This document shows positions 8,968-16,715 of a stretch of 64,000 bases of DNA, in pieces (position 1 is the stretch's first letter; the number at the start of each line of letters is the position of its first letter). A model generated the notes under the pieces. It did no database searches and was not told the origin of the DNA. It was given only the letters and a program-made list of their open reading frames with translations. The position numbers and the translations under genes were made by a program. Source of the stretch: Solwaraspora sp. WMMD791 (lineage in GTDB: Bacteria > Actinomycetota > Actinomycetes > Mycobacteriales > Micromonosporaceae); assembly GCF_029581195.1 (NCBI RefSeq), contig NZ_CP120737.1, positions 1,736,001-1,800,000 of the forward strand, read 5' to 3'.

Positions 8968-9396
8968 TCAGGTGAGACGCCGGGGCCAGCCCACCGGACG
9001 CACCACCCGGGCCCGCACGGCCCGGCGGGCGGCAGACACGTCGGTCCTGCCGGCCGGACGGCGGGACACCGCGCGGCGGGGTCGGCCAACGGCGTCGACC
9101 CCGCCATGCAGGACCGGCATGCGCCCTCGGGCGACGCCACGCAGCGGAGCCGGGACCACCGTGGGCTGGATCTTGGTCAGCTCCTCCAGCACCTGCTGCA
9201 GCAGCTCCTCCAGCGGTACGCCGAGCGCGCGGCAGATCGAGGCGAGGATCTCCGACGACGGCTCCTTGCGGCCGCGTTCCAACTCCGACAGGTACGGCGT
9301 GGACACGCCAGCGGCCCGCGCCACGTCCTGCAGGGTCCGCCCCTGCCGCAGCCGGATCCTGCGCAACACCGAGCCGATAACCTGTCGCAACAGCAT
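8968..9396 (-). CDS. ClgR-like XRE-family transcriptional regulator
   Basis: A 142-residue protein with one HTH domain (about 12-66). The run MLLRQVIGSVLRRIRLRQG, then VSTPYLSELERGRKEPSSE and LGVPLEELL, is very like ClgR, the actinobacterial activator of clp genes. ATG 9396 is chosen because it matches the family N-terminus and has a GGAG site just upstream; a longer frame to 9510 adds unlike residues. It lies downstream of the lone clpP on the same strand, separated by a strong terminator, so it probably has its own promoter. The C-terminus is long and Arg-rich and lacks the Ala-Ala end of ClgR/PopR that marks those proteins for ClpP degradation. It probably controls the neighbouring clpP. 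Confidence 0.8.
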   Translation of the reverse strand: MLLRQVIGSVLRRIRLRQGRTLQDVARAAGVSTPYLSELERGRKEPSSEILASICRALGVPLEELLQQVLEELTKIQPTVVPAPLRGVARGRMPVLHGGVDAVGRPRRAVSRRPAGRTDVSAARRAVRARVVRPVGWPRRLT

Positions 9397-9552
9397 CTCG
9401 CTCCGCCCGCAGTCGTGATCACCTCTGGCGGCGGAACACGCACCAGCCGCTGAAGTCCAATCTAGCTGACCGCGATGCGCTTGTGGAGCGCGACGGCACG
9501 GGACGGACACGGCGACGACGGACCGGTCGGCATCGGTCGACGATGTGACGAA

Positions 9553-9589
9553 CGTACCGGCGGCGCGGGCCGACCGCGCCGCCGGTACG
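9553..9589 (-). terminator. Strong hairpin terminator downstream of clpP
   Basis: A perfect 16-bp inverted repeat (9553-9568 with 9574-9589) encloses a 5-base loop, 42 bases beyond the clpP stop codon. The stem is mostly GC. There is no long U tract, which is common for actinobacterial terminators. It separates clpP from the ClgR-like gene. Nothing else coding is seen between 9397 and 9630; the promoter of the regulator should lie there. Confidence 0.8.
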
Positions 9590-9630
9590 ACGACGAATGT
9601 GATGCCGCGACGTCAGACGGCCTTATCGGA

Positions 9631-10245
9631 TCAGGAGATCGACCCTTCCAACGACATCTGAGTGGTCGTGGTGATGACGTGGTCGATCATTCCGTACTCA
9701 CGGGCCTCCTCGGCGGTGAACCACCGGTCGCGGTCGGAGTCGGCCTCGATCTCCTCGTACGTGCGACCGGTGTGGAAGGCGATCCGCTCGATCGTGGTCC
9801 GCTTGACGTAGAGCATGTTCTCCGCCTGGATCGCGATGTCCGCGGCGGTGCCGCCGATGCCACCGGAAAGCTGGTGCATCATGATCCGGGTGTGCGGCAG
9901 CGAATAGCGCTTGCCGGGCGCACCCGAGCAGAGCAGGAACTGCCCCATCGACCCGGCGAAGCCGAGCGCGAGCGTGGCCACGTCGTTCTTGACGTAGTGC
10001 ATCGTGTCGTAGATCGCCATCCCGGCGCTGATGGAGCCACCCGGGGAGTTGATGTAGAGGAAGATGTCGCGCTTGCTGTCCTCGGCGGCGAGCAGCAGCA
10101 TCTGAGCGCAGATCGCGTTCGCCGAGGCGTCGTCGACCTGGGTCCCGAGGAAGATCACCCGCTCCTGGAGCAACCGGTGGTAGACCTGGTCACCGAAGCT
10201 GGCCGCCGCCCCGTCACCGCGCATGGCAGGTGTCTTGAAGTCCAT
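9631..10245 (-). CDS. clpP: Lone ClpP protease subunit paralogue
   Basis: A 204-residue serine peptidase subunit of the Clp proteolytic chamber. The triad is intact: Ser99 (GFAGSMGQ), His124 (MMHQLSGG) and Asp173 (SDRDRWF), with the 25- and 49-residue spacings of E. coli ClpP. It is nearest by eye to the ClpP1 type (FGDQVYHRLL, INSPGGSISAGMAIYDTM). ATG 10245 is chosen because a GAGGAG site lies 9 bases upstream; the frame runs on to 10296. It stands alone, without a tandem clpP partner or clpX, unlike the usual actinobacterial clpP1P2-clpX locus. It lies between a divergent EF-Tu and a ClgR-like regulator, next to a biosynthetic cluster. It may be an extra copy that protects against a ClpP-targeting product. 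Confidence 0.92.
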   Translation of the reverse strand: MDFKTPAMRGDGAAASFGDQVYHRLLQERVIFLGTQVDDASANAICAQMLLLAAEDSKRDIFLYINSPGGSISAGMAIYDTMHYVKNDVATLALGFAGSMGQFLLCSGAPGKRYSLPHTRIMMHQLSGGIGGTAADIAIQAENMLYVKRTTIERIAFHTGRTYEEIEADSDRDRWFTAEEAREYGMIDHVITTTTQMSLEGSIS

Positions 10246-10314
10246 CCGTAAATCTCCTCGGTCGAGCGGATCGTCATCGGGTGTCCGTTCCAGCATCGCG
10301 CACGCCGAGGGAGT

Positions 10315-10366
10315 CCGCCCGTGGTTCTGCTGTCAGGAGATTAGCTGAGAGCAGAACCACGGGCGG
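10315..10366 (-). terminator. Long hairpin after the EF-Tu gene
   Basis: A perfect 17-bp inverted repeat (10315-10331 with 10350-10366) surrounds an 18-base loop, 14 bases past the tuf stop codon. It is the expected transcription stop for tuf and lies between tuf and clpP. The remaining 69 bases before the clpP start (10246-10314) could hold a clpP promoter, but no clear boxes are visible. Confidence 0.85.
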
Positions 10367-10380
10367 GGCGACAGCCGTGA

Positions 10381-11568
10381 TCAGTCGAGCAGGGTCGTCA
10401 CCGTTCCGGCGGCCACCGTACGGCCGCCCTCCCGCACGGCGAATCCGAGCCCGACGTCCATCGCGACCGGCCTGCCGAGCTCCACCGTCACCTCGACAGT
10501 GTCACCCGGCATCGCCATCGTCCGGTCGCCCAGGTGCACCGACCCGACCACGTCCGTCGTACGGAAGTAGAACTGCGGCCGGTAGTTGGCAAAGAACGGC
10601 GTGTGCCGCCCACCTTCGGCGGTGGTCAGCACGTACAGGCGGGCGGTGAACCGCTGGTGCGGCGTGACGCTGCCCGGCAGCGCCACCACCTGGCCCCGCT
10701 GCACCTGGTCACGCTTGACCCCGCGCAGCAGGACGGCGGCGTTGTCACCGGCCTCGGCGGCGTCCAGCGACTTGCCGAACGTCTCCAGCCCGGTCGCGAC
10801 CGTCGACAGGGTCGGACCAAGGCCGACCACCTCCACCTGGTCGCCGAGGCGCAACGTGCCGCGCTCGACCGCACCGGTCACCACGGTCCCCCGGCCGGAG
10901 ATGGTCAGCACGTTCTCGATCGGCATCAGGAACGGCTCGCCGAGCTCGCGCGGCGGCACCGGAACGTACCGGTCGACGGCGTCGAGCAGCTCCACGACGG
11001 AGGCCACCCAGCGCGGGTCACCCTCGAGCGCCCGCAGCGCCGACACCCGGACCACCGGAAGCTCGTCGCCGGGGAACCCGTACTCGGAAACCAGCTCCCG
11101 GACCTCGAGCTCGACCAGGTCGAGCAGCTCCGGGTCGTCGACCGCGTCGGCCTTGTTCATCGCCACCACCAGGTACGGCACGCCGACCCGCCGGGCGAGC
11201 AGCACGTGCTCACGGGTCTGCGGCATCGCCCCGTCGAGCGCCGAGACGACCAGGATCGCCCCGTCGACCTGCGCCGCCCCCGTGATCATGTTTTTGACGA
11301 AGTCGGCGTGGCCGGGCATGTCCACGTGGGCGTAGTGCCGGGTGGCCGTCTCGTACTCGACGTGGGAGATGTTGATGGTGATGCCCCGCGCCACCTCCTC
11401 CGGTGCCCGGTCGATGCCGTCGAACGAGACGAACCGGTTGACGGCCGGGTCCCGGTCGGCGAGGACCTTGGTGATCGCGGCGGTCAGGGTGGTCTTGCCG
11501 TGGTCGACGTGACCCATCGTGCCGATGTTGAGGTGCGGCTTCGCGCGCACGAACTGACTCTTGGCCAT
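10381..11568 (-). CDS. tuf: Divergent EF-Tu (Tuf3-like), candidate antibiotic-resistant copy
   Basis: A 395-residue elongation factor Tu, which delivers aminoacyl-tRNA to the ribosome. GTPase motifs are GHVDHGKTT (19-27), RGITI (61-65), DMPG (83-86, usually DCPG) and NKAD (138-141). ATG 11568 matches the family start ([12 protein letters not shown]) and has a GGAG site. The gene stands alone, outside the usual rpsL-rpsG-fusA-tuf operon, and resembles the divergent Tuf3 type of streptomycetes. Aligned by eye to E. coli numbering, position 124 is Arg (R127 here, usually Gln) and position 275 is Ala (A278, usually Gly). Position 262 is Gly and 260 is Thr. Changes at 124 and 275 are known to give kirromycin and GE2270A resistance respectively. 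Confidence 0.93.
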   Translation of the reverse strand: MAKSQFVRAKPHLNIGTMGHVDHGKTTLTAAITKVLADRDPAVNRFVSFDGIDRAPEEVARGITINISHVEYETATRHYAHVDMPGHADFVKNMITGAAQVDGAILVVSALDGAMPQTREHVLLARRVGVPYLVVAMNKADAVDDPELLDLVELEVRELVSEYGFPGDELPVVRVSALRALEGDPRWVASVVELLDAVDRYVPVPPRELGEPFLMPIENVLTISGRGTVVTGAVERGTLRLGDQVEVVGLGPTLSTVATGLETFGKSLDAAEAGDNAAVLLRGVKRDQVQRGQVVALPGSVTPHQRFTARLYVLTTAEGGRHTPFFANYRPQFYFRTTDVVGSVHLGDRTMAMPGDTVEVTVELGRPVAMDVGLGFAVREGGRTVAAGTVTTLLD

Positions 11569-11968
11569 GATGACACTGCTCCAGAGTGGAGTCTGCTTGG
11601 CGGACGACGTCACGCGGGCGGGATGCCAGGCCCCGCGAACCGCGCCAGAACCGCACTCCACGACGTACGCCGGGAAAGGACGACGCCGGGAGGTCCGGGC
11701 CACCCTCCTCCGTGGTTCTGCCGCAGCGGGAGGAGGGTCAGCCTCGGGTATCAGCCAGCCATGCGCACACGACGACGGCGCCCGGCAGGTGGAAACCTGC
11801 GGGCCGCACAACGCCGACGGTGCCGAACATGGTGGTCACGCTAGTCCGCAACGCCGACCGGGGCGATCGAATTCCCGGCCGGTACGGGCACCCGGGGAAC
11901 GCCGGGTCAACCCAGGTGGTCAGGAGGCCCAGGTGGTCAGGTGGTCAGGTGGTCAGGTGGTCAGGTGG
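11569..11968. other. 400-base non-coding region upstream of tuf
   Basis: This holds the tuf leader and promoter and the 3' flank of the LLM gene. It contains a 10-bp-stem hairpin (11702-11738), a smaller 6-bp hairpin with a GGAA loop (11785-11800) and a run of 8-base tandem repeats at its far end. Reading frames crossing it on both strands have no family resemblance and are judged non-coding. No convincing -35/-10 pair was found. Confidence 0.6.
11702..11738 (-). promoter_or_regulatory. Hairpin in the tuf upstream region (attenuator or terminator)
   Basis: Arms 11702-11711 and 11729-11738 form a perfect 10-bp stem with a 17-base loop, ending 134 bases before the tuf start codon on the same strand. 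It could end transcripts coming from the LLM gene 231 bases further upstream. It could also act in the tuf leader as an attenuator. Sequence alone does not decide. Confidence 0.5.
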
Positions 11969-11978
11969 TCAGGTGGTC
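11931..11978. repeat. Six tandem copies of an 8-base unit
   Basis: The unit aggtggtc is repeated six times without error from 11931 to 11978, and one more copy lies upstream near 11913. The array covers the stop codon of the LLM gene (TGA at 11971-11969 on the - strand), so changes in copy number would alter that protein's last residues. The period of 8 is not a multiple of 3. It is a simple-sequence array with no spacers, not a CRISPR. Confidence 0.9.
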
Positions 11979-12931
11979 CGCAGTTTCGGCAGCACCTCGG
12001 TGCCGAACGCGTCGATGAACGCGACCTGCTCCTGGCCCACGTGGTGCAGAAAGATCTCGTCGAAGCCCAGCGCGATGTACTCGGCCAGCTGGTCGACGTG
12101 GCGGGACAGGTCCGCCGACACGTCGACGGTACGCCGTACCTGCTCGACGGTGACCTCGTCGGCGACGATGTCGAAGTGTTCGGGCGTGGCCAGGTCCCAG
12201 GCCACCGGCGGGGCGAAGATGTTGGTCCGCCACTGGTCGTGGGCGATCGCCTCGGCCTGTGCCTCGTCCGGCGCCCAGCTCAGATGGACCTGCAGCACGA
12301 GCCGGCCGCGGCCGCCGGCGTCACGGTACGCGGCGACCATCCGACGCAGGTGCGCGACCGGGGCGTTGACGGTGATCAGTCCGTCGGCCCAGTCGGCGCA
12401 CCACGCGGCGGTGGCCTCGGTCACCGCCGCTCCGAACAGGTCGACCGGGGTGTCCGGCCGGGTCCACACCCTGGCCCGGTCCACGGTGACCAGACCGTCG
12501 TGGCTGACCTCCTCGCCAGCCAGCAGGGCCCGGATCACGTCGACGCATTCGCGCAGCCGGGCCGACCGGACCGGCTTGCGCGGCCAGACGTCGCCGGTGA
12601 TGTGTTCGTTGGCGTTCTCCCCGGTGCCCAGCGCCGCCCAGAACCGCCCCGGGTACATGGCCGACAGGGTGCCGATCGCCTGGGCGACGATCGCCGGGTG
12701 GTAGCGCTGCCCGGGGGCGTTGACCACCCCGTACGGCAGGCCGGTGGCCTGCATCGCGGCGCCGAGCCAGGACCAGACGTAGCCGGAGTGGCCCTGCCGC
12801 CGGCTCCACGGGGCGAAGTGGTCCGAGGCCATCGCGGCGTCGAAACCGGCCTGCTCCGCGCGGATCACCGCGTCCAGCAGCCGGGCCGGGTGGATCTGTT
12901 CATGGGAGCAGTGCAGGCCCAAGCGCGTCAT
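11969..12931 (-). CDS. LLM-class flavin-dependent oxidoreductase
   Basis: A 320-residue luciferase-like monooxygenase-fold protein. Typical blocks are AEQAGFDAAMASDHFAPW near residue 27, a GTGENANEH loop near 101 and a C-terminal LGFDEIFLHHVG stretch. It resembles the F420-dependent glucose-6-phosphate dehydrogenase-like branch and its FMN-using relatives (TIGR03557/TIGR03885 type). Which cofactor it uses cannot be told from sequence. It ends inside the 8-base tandem repeat array. It is not obviously tied to either biosynthetic locus. Confidence 0.85.
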   Translation of the reverse strand: MTRLGLHCSHEQIHPARLLDAVIRAEQAGFDAAMASDHFAPWSRRQGHSGYVWSWLGAAMQATGLPYGVVNAPGQRYHPAIVAQAIGTLSAMYPGRFWAALGTGENANEHITGDVWPRKPVRSARLRECVDVIRALLAGEEVSHDGLVTVDRARVWTRPDTPVDLFGAAVTEATAAWCADWADGLITVNAPVAHLRRMVAAYRDAGGRGRLVLQVHLSWAPDEAQAEAIAHDQWRTNIFAPPVAWDLATPEHFDIVADEVTVEQVRRTVDVSADLSRHVDQLAEYIALGFDEIFLHHVGQEQVAFIDAFGTEVLPKLRTT

Positions 12932-12985
12932 GGCCGGTCATCTACCCGATGGCCGATTCCGCCAATCCCGTCGCGGATCGCCCCG

Positions 12986-13252
12986 TCACTCGAACAAGGA
13001 GTGCCGTACGCCCGGTTCCTCCTGCTTACGGGCCCGGCGCCGGCGCTGGATGACGACCAGGTCGACCACCGCGATCGCCGCGAGCACCCAGAGGATCACC
13101 GCGCCGGCCGTCAGGTCGGCTCGCCAGGCCAGGAACCCGGCCACCACGCAGAAGACCAGCCCGAAGCTGGCCATCGCCAGCCGCAGGTTCAACGCGCTGT
13201 TGGCGTGTCCGACAGTCCCTCTGGCCCCCTTGGGCTGGGATTTCGTAGCCAT
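12986..13252 (-). CDS. Small two-helix membrane protein
   Basis: An 88-residue protein starting at ATG 13252. Two hydrophobic segments (about 26-44 and 48-66) are followed by a strongly basic tail (RRRRARKQ). It resembles small actinobacterial inner-membrane proteins of the DUF6343 sort (NSALNLRLAMASFGLV). Function unknown. The frame extends to 13315, but the shorter start gives a normal N-terminus (MATKSQPKG). It lies 54 bases upstream of the LLM gene on the same strand. Confidence 0.65.
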   Translation of the reverse strand: MATKSQPKGARGTVGHANSALNLRLAMASFGLVFCVVAGFLAWRADLTAGAVILWVLAAIAVVDLVVIQRRRRARKQEEPGVRHSLFE

Positions 13253-13394
13253 CGGAACGGTGTACCCGCCGCAGGCGGGCCCGTAACCTCGCACCGGTAC
13301 CCGGTCCGGGCCCACGACTTTGAGCTACGGCACCGGGGCGCATTGAGCACCCCTACTCATCCGGACCGGCCGGGTCCGACAGGAAGCTGAGCAG

Positions 13395-14423
13395 ATGAAC
13401 GACACCTCGCCACCGGGGTGGCATCCCGCACGGGTCGGCATCACCGGGGTCGGTGCCAGCCTGCCCGAGCGGGAACTGACCACCGCCGACCTGCAGGAGC
13501 GGATCGCCGCCGCCAGTGACGTCGCGTTGCCGCCCGGGCTGTTCCGGATGATGACCGGCATCGACCACCGCCGGATCGCCGCCGACGACGAGTACGCCTC
13601 GACGTTCGCCGTCCGGGCGGCCCGGCAGGCCCTCGCCGCCGCCGGGCGGGACGTCGACGAGGTCGACCTGCTGCTGTTCGCCTCGGCCAGCCGGGACCTG
13701 GTCGAGCCGGCGACCGCGCACATCGTGCAGGCCGAGCTGGGTGGCCACGCCCACGCGATGGATGTGACCAACGCCTGCAACAGTTTCCTCAACGGCATCG
13801 ATCTGGCCCGGTCGATGATCCTGGCCGGGCGCGCCCACCGGGCACTGGTGGTGACCGGCGAGACCCCGACCCGGGTGATGCGGCCCCGGCTGGACAGCCT
13901 GGCGCAGGCGCGGACGGCGTTCGCCGGCTACACCTTCGGCGACGGCGGCGCGGCGGTGCTGGTCGAGCCGGTACGCCGGGGCGGGATCGTCGACGTCGAC
14001 ACCGAGACCCGGTCGGCGCACTGGTCGGTCGGTGGCATCTTCGGCGGCGGCTCCCGGCACCCGCGCGGCGACGAACACACCTACTTCCATGGCGACGGCC
14101 ACACACTGCGGGGCGTCTTCGAACAGATCGGCACCGACATCCTGGACCGGGTGCGCCGGCGCACCGGCTGGGACTGGGTCGACTACGACCGGGTGCTGGT
14201 GCACCAGGTGAGCGTGCCGTACCTGGAGCGGTTCATCGAGGTCACCGGCGTACCGAAGGAGAAACTGGAGGTCACCGTCGGCGAGCTGGGCAACCTGGCC
14301 AGCGCCACGCTCGGCGTCCAGCTGGCCCGCGTCGACGCCGAGCTGCGCCGCGGCGACCGGGTGTTGGCGATCGGCCTGGGCGGTGGGGTCAGCGTGATGA
14401 CGATGGTCTGGGAGAAGCCGTGA
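13395..14423 (+). CDS. Ketoacyl-ACP synthase III family enzyme (OleA-like)
   Basis: A 342-residue thiolase-superfamily enzyme with the Cys-His-Asn set of KAS III/OleA: C128 (VTNACNSF), H270 (LVHQVSVPY) and N300 (GELGNLASA). The Gly-rich C-terminal loop is GLGGGVSVMTM. It probably condenses acyl-CoA or acyl-ACP substrates. It opens a five-gene operon and overlaps the next gene by 4 bases (GTGA). The company of an OleC-like adenylating enzyme and an OleD-like reductase suggests head-to-head (non-decarboxylative) condensation as in OleA, rather than fatty-acid initiation. That role is inferred from context. Confidence 0.88.
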   Translation: MNDTSPPGWHPARVGITGVGASLPERELTTADLQERIAAASDVALPPGLFRMMTGIDHRRIAADDEYASTFAVRAARQALAAAGRDVDEVDLLLFASASRDLVEPATAHIVQAELGGHAHAMDVTNACNSFLNGIDLARSMILAGRAHRALVVTGETPTRVMRPRLDSLAQARTAFAGYTFGDGGAAVLVEPVRRGGIVDVDTETRSAHWSVGGIFGGGSRHPRGDEHTYFHGDGHTLRGVFEQIGTDILDRVRRRTGWDWVDYDRVLVHQVSVPYLERFIEVTGVPKEKLEVTVGELGNLASATLGVQLARVDAELRRGDRVLAIGLGGGVSVMTMVWEKP

Positions 14424-15208
14424 CGCGGGCGGTGGAACAGGGCGGCGGCACCCGCGCGAGCGCGCCCGGCGGGCCACTGTGGGTGGTGGTGCCGGCGTAC
14501 CAGGAACAGGCCCGCATCGGTGACACCCTGGCCGCCCTCGCCGACCAGACCGACCGGGACTTCACCCTGGTCGTGGTCGACAACGGCTCGACCGACGGCA
14601 CCGCCGACGTGGTCGAACGGTTCGCCGCCGACGCGCCGTTCCCGGTACGGCTGCTGCACGAGCCGTGCAAGGGCGTCGGTGCCGCCGTCGACACCGGGTT
14701 CCGGTACGCCATCGCGCACGGTGCGCTGCTGCTGGCCCGCACCGACGCGGACTGCCTGCCGCAACCCGGTTGGGTGGCGGCGGCGCGGGCCGGGCTGGCC
14801 GGCGGCGCCGGGCTGGTCTGCGGCGCGATCCGGGCCCGCCGTGACGAGCACGGCCCGCTGGGTCGGGCCGGGTTCCGGCTGCTGGTCTTCCTCGCCGCAT
14901 CGTTCGGCCGGCTCCGGCCGGCGCACCGACGCACCGGCGGCTACCTGGCGCCGTACCGGATGCACGCCGGCAACAACATGGCGGTCACCGCCGAGCTGTA
15001 CCAGGCGTGCGGGGGGATGCCGCGCCGGCCGTCCCCGACCGACCGGACCTTCCTCAACCGGGTACGGCGTACCACGTCGGCGATCAGCCACCGGCGCGAC
15101 ATGGTGGTGGAGAACTCGACCCGCCGGCTACGGGCGTACGGCATCCGGCGCACCGCCGCCTGGTACCTGGACCGGGGTGCCGGCACGTTGACCGAGGATC
15201 CCCGGTGA
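14420..15208 (+). CDS. Family 2 glycosyltransferase
   Basis: A 262-residue GT-A enzyme starting at GTG 14420, coupled to the KAS III gene by a 4-base overlap. Motifs are VVPAYQEQARI, VVVDNGSTDGT for nucleotide-sugar binding and a metal-binding DxD (RTDADC) near residue 111. There is no long membrane helix, though a hydrophobic stretch (LLVFLAASFG) lies near 160. It probably attaches a sugar to the operon product or to a lipid intermediate. The sugar and acceptor are not predictable. Confidence 0.85.
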   Translation: MTRAVEQGGGTRASAPGGPLWVVVPAYQEQARIGDTLAALADQTDRDFTLVVVDNGSTDGTADVVERFAADAPFPVRLLHEPCKGVGAAVDTGFRYAIAHGALLLARTDADCLPQPGWVAAARAGLAGGAGLVCGAIRARRDEHGPLGRAGFRLLVFLAASFGRLRPAHRRTGGYLAPYRMHAGNNMAVTAELYQACGGMPRRPSPTDRTFLNRVRRTTSAISHRRDMVVENSTRRLRAYGIRRTAAWYLDRGAGTLTEDPR

Positions 15209-15233
15209 GCCCGCGCCGGGCGGGAGGCCGCTG

Positions 15234-16715
15234 ATGCTGGACCGACTAGCGGCCACGTTGCGGGCCGATCGGCACCGGCCTGCGGTGCTGACCGCCGCGC
15301 CGCTGACCGGCCGGCCCCGGGTGCGGGCCACCACCGGGGAGCTGGCCGACCTGACCGACGGGTACGTCGCCGCGCTGCACCGGCACGGGCTGACCGCCGG
15401 CGACACCCTCGGGGTGGCGGTGCGGCCGGGTCCCCGGTCGTTGGCGGTGCTGCTGGCCGCCTACCACCTGGGGGTGCGGGTGGCGGTGCTGGACCCGACC
15501 GCCGGGCCGGAGGTGCTGACCGCGCGGTTGGCGCTGGCCCGCCCGACGCTGGTGCTGGCCGACGCGGCGGCGCAGGCGGTGGCCGGCTGGGCCCGGCCGC
15601 TGGCCCGGCGGGCCCACCTGGCGCTGCCGGAGCTGACCCGGATCGCACCGGTGCGTACCGTCGGTCGGCGGTTGCCCGGTGCCGCACCGGTGCTGCCGGC
15701 GGGGTCCGGGCCGGTGCCGGCGGCGTACGACGGTGACGGCGACGCCGTGATCATCTTCACCTCCGGCACGACCAGCCGGCCGAGGGCCGTGGTGCACACC
15801 CGGTCCGGTCTGTCCGCCGGGATGCGTGCGGTGACCGACCTGGTCGGGCCGACGCCACAGGTGCCGGTGCTCGGCGGGATGTTCTTCGTGCTGGTGCCGG
15901 CGCTGGCCGCCGGGGCACCGGTGGCGTTGCCGGCGAGGTCGGCGGCGCTGCTGGCGCGGCAGGTGGGCCGGCTCCGCCCGCAGGCCACGTACCTGACCCC
16001 GCCGCAGTTGCGGGCCCTGCTGGACCACTCCCCCCGGCTGACCGGGCAGGTGTTCAGCGGGTCGGCGCCGGTCAGCGCCGCGCTGCTGGGCCGGGTCCGC
16101 CGGGCCGGGGCGCACCGGGCGTACGGGGTGTACGCGCTGACCGAACTCTTCCCGGCCGCCGCCGTCGAGCAGGCCGAGAAGGCGGCGTACGCCGACGACG
16201 GCGATCTCGTCGGCACCCCGCTGCCGGGGGTGGCGGCCCGCGTCGACGACACCGGCCAGGTGTGGCTGACCGGGCCCGGGCAGGCGGACCGCTACCTGGG
16301 TGAGCCGCCGCTGACCGAGGTGGCCACCGGCGACGTCGGCCGACTCGAGGGGGGTCGGCTGGTGCTCGCCGGGCGGTGCAAGGACATGGTGCTGCGGGCG
16401 GCGGAGAACATCTACCCCGGGCTGTACGAGCCGGCGCTGCACGTGCCGGGGGTGGCCCTGGCGGTGCTGGTCGGGGTGCCCGGGGTGGACGGCGACGAAC
16501 AGCTCGTGGCGCTGGTGCAGCCGGATCCGGGGGCAGACCAGGCGCGGCTGCGCGCGGCGCTGCGCCCGGTGCTGGCCCGGATGGGGTCGGCCCGCCCGGA
16601 CCGGGTGGTGTTCGCCCGGGTGCCGCTGGCCGGCCGGTCCCGCAAACCGGACCGACAGGCGGCGGCGCGGCTACTGGCCGGGCAGCCGACGGCGACGGCG
16701 GTGGACGGTGACTGA
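15234..16715 (+). CDS. AMP-forming adenylating enzyme (OleC-like)
   Basis: A 493-residue ANL-superfamily enzyme. The P-loop-like motif is FTSGTTSRPRAVVH (near 176-189), the A5-like motif is YGVYALTELFP, the A7 Asp lies in VATGDVGRLEGG and the A8 region is LAGRCKDMVLRAAENIYP. A C-terminal Lys (SRKPDRQ) is in the place of the A10 Lys. The Gly-rich, Pro-Val middle is like OleC, which makes beta-lactones from beta-hydroxy acids by adenylation. An ordinary acyl-CoA ligase is the alternative. ATG 15234 has a GGGAGG site and follows the previous stop by 25 bases. It overlaps the P450 start by 8 bases. Confidence 0.85.
   Translation: MLDRLAATLRADRHRPAVLTAAPLTGRPRVRATTGELADLTDGYVAALHRHGLTAGDTLGVAVRPGPRSLAVLLAAYHLGVRVAVLDPTAGPEVLTARLALARPTLVLADAAAQAVAGWARPLARRAHLALPELTRIAPVRTVGRRLPGAAPVLPAGSGPVPAAYDGDGDAVIIFTSGTTSRPRAVVHTRSGLSAGMRAVTDLVGPTPQVPVLGGMFFVLVPALAAGAPVALPARSAALLARQVGRLRPQATYLTPPQLRALLDHSPRLTGQVFSGSAPVSAALLGRVRRAGAHRAYGVYALTELFPAAAVEQAEKAAYADDGDLVGTPLPGVAARVDDTGQVWLTGPGQADRYLGEPPLTEVATGDVGRLEGGRLVLAGRCKDMVLRAAENIYPGLYEPALHVPGVALAVLVGVPGVDGDEQLVALVQPDPGADQARLRAALRPVLARMGSARPDRVVFARVPLAGRSRKPDRQAAARLLAGQPTATAVDGD

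Noticed and set aside
11569-11811. An N-terminal extension or leader peptide of EF-Tu
   Set aside because: The in-frame extension is unlike any EF-Tu and contains the hairpin; ATG 11568 with its GGAG site fits the family start.
11931-11978. Tandem repeats as a possible CRISPR array
   Set aside because: The unit is 8 bases with no spacers and no cas genes are present; it is a simple tandem repeat.
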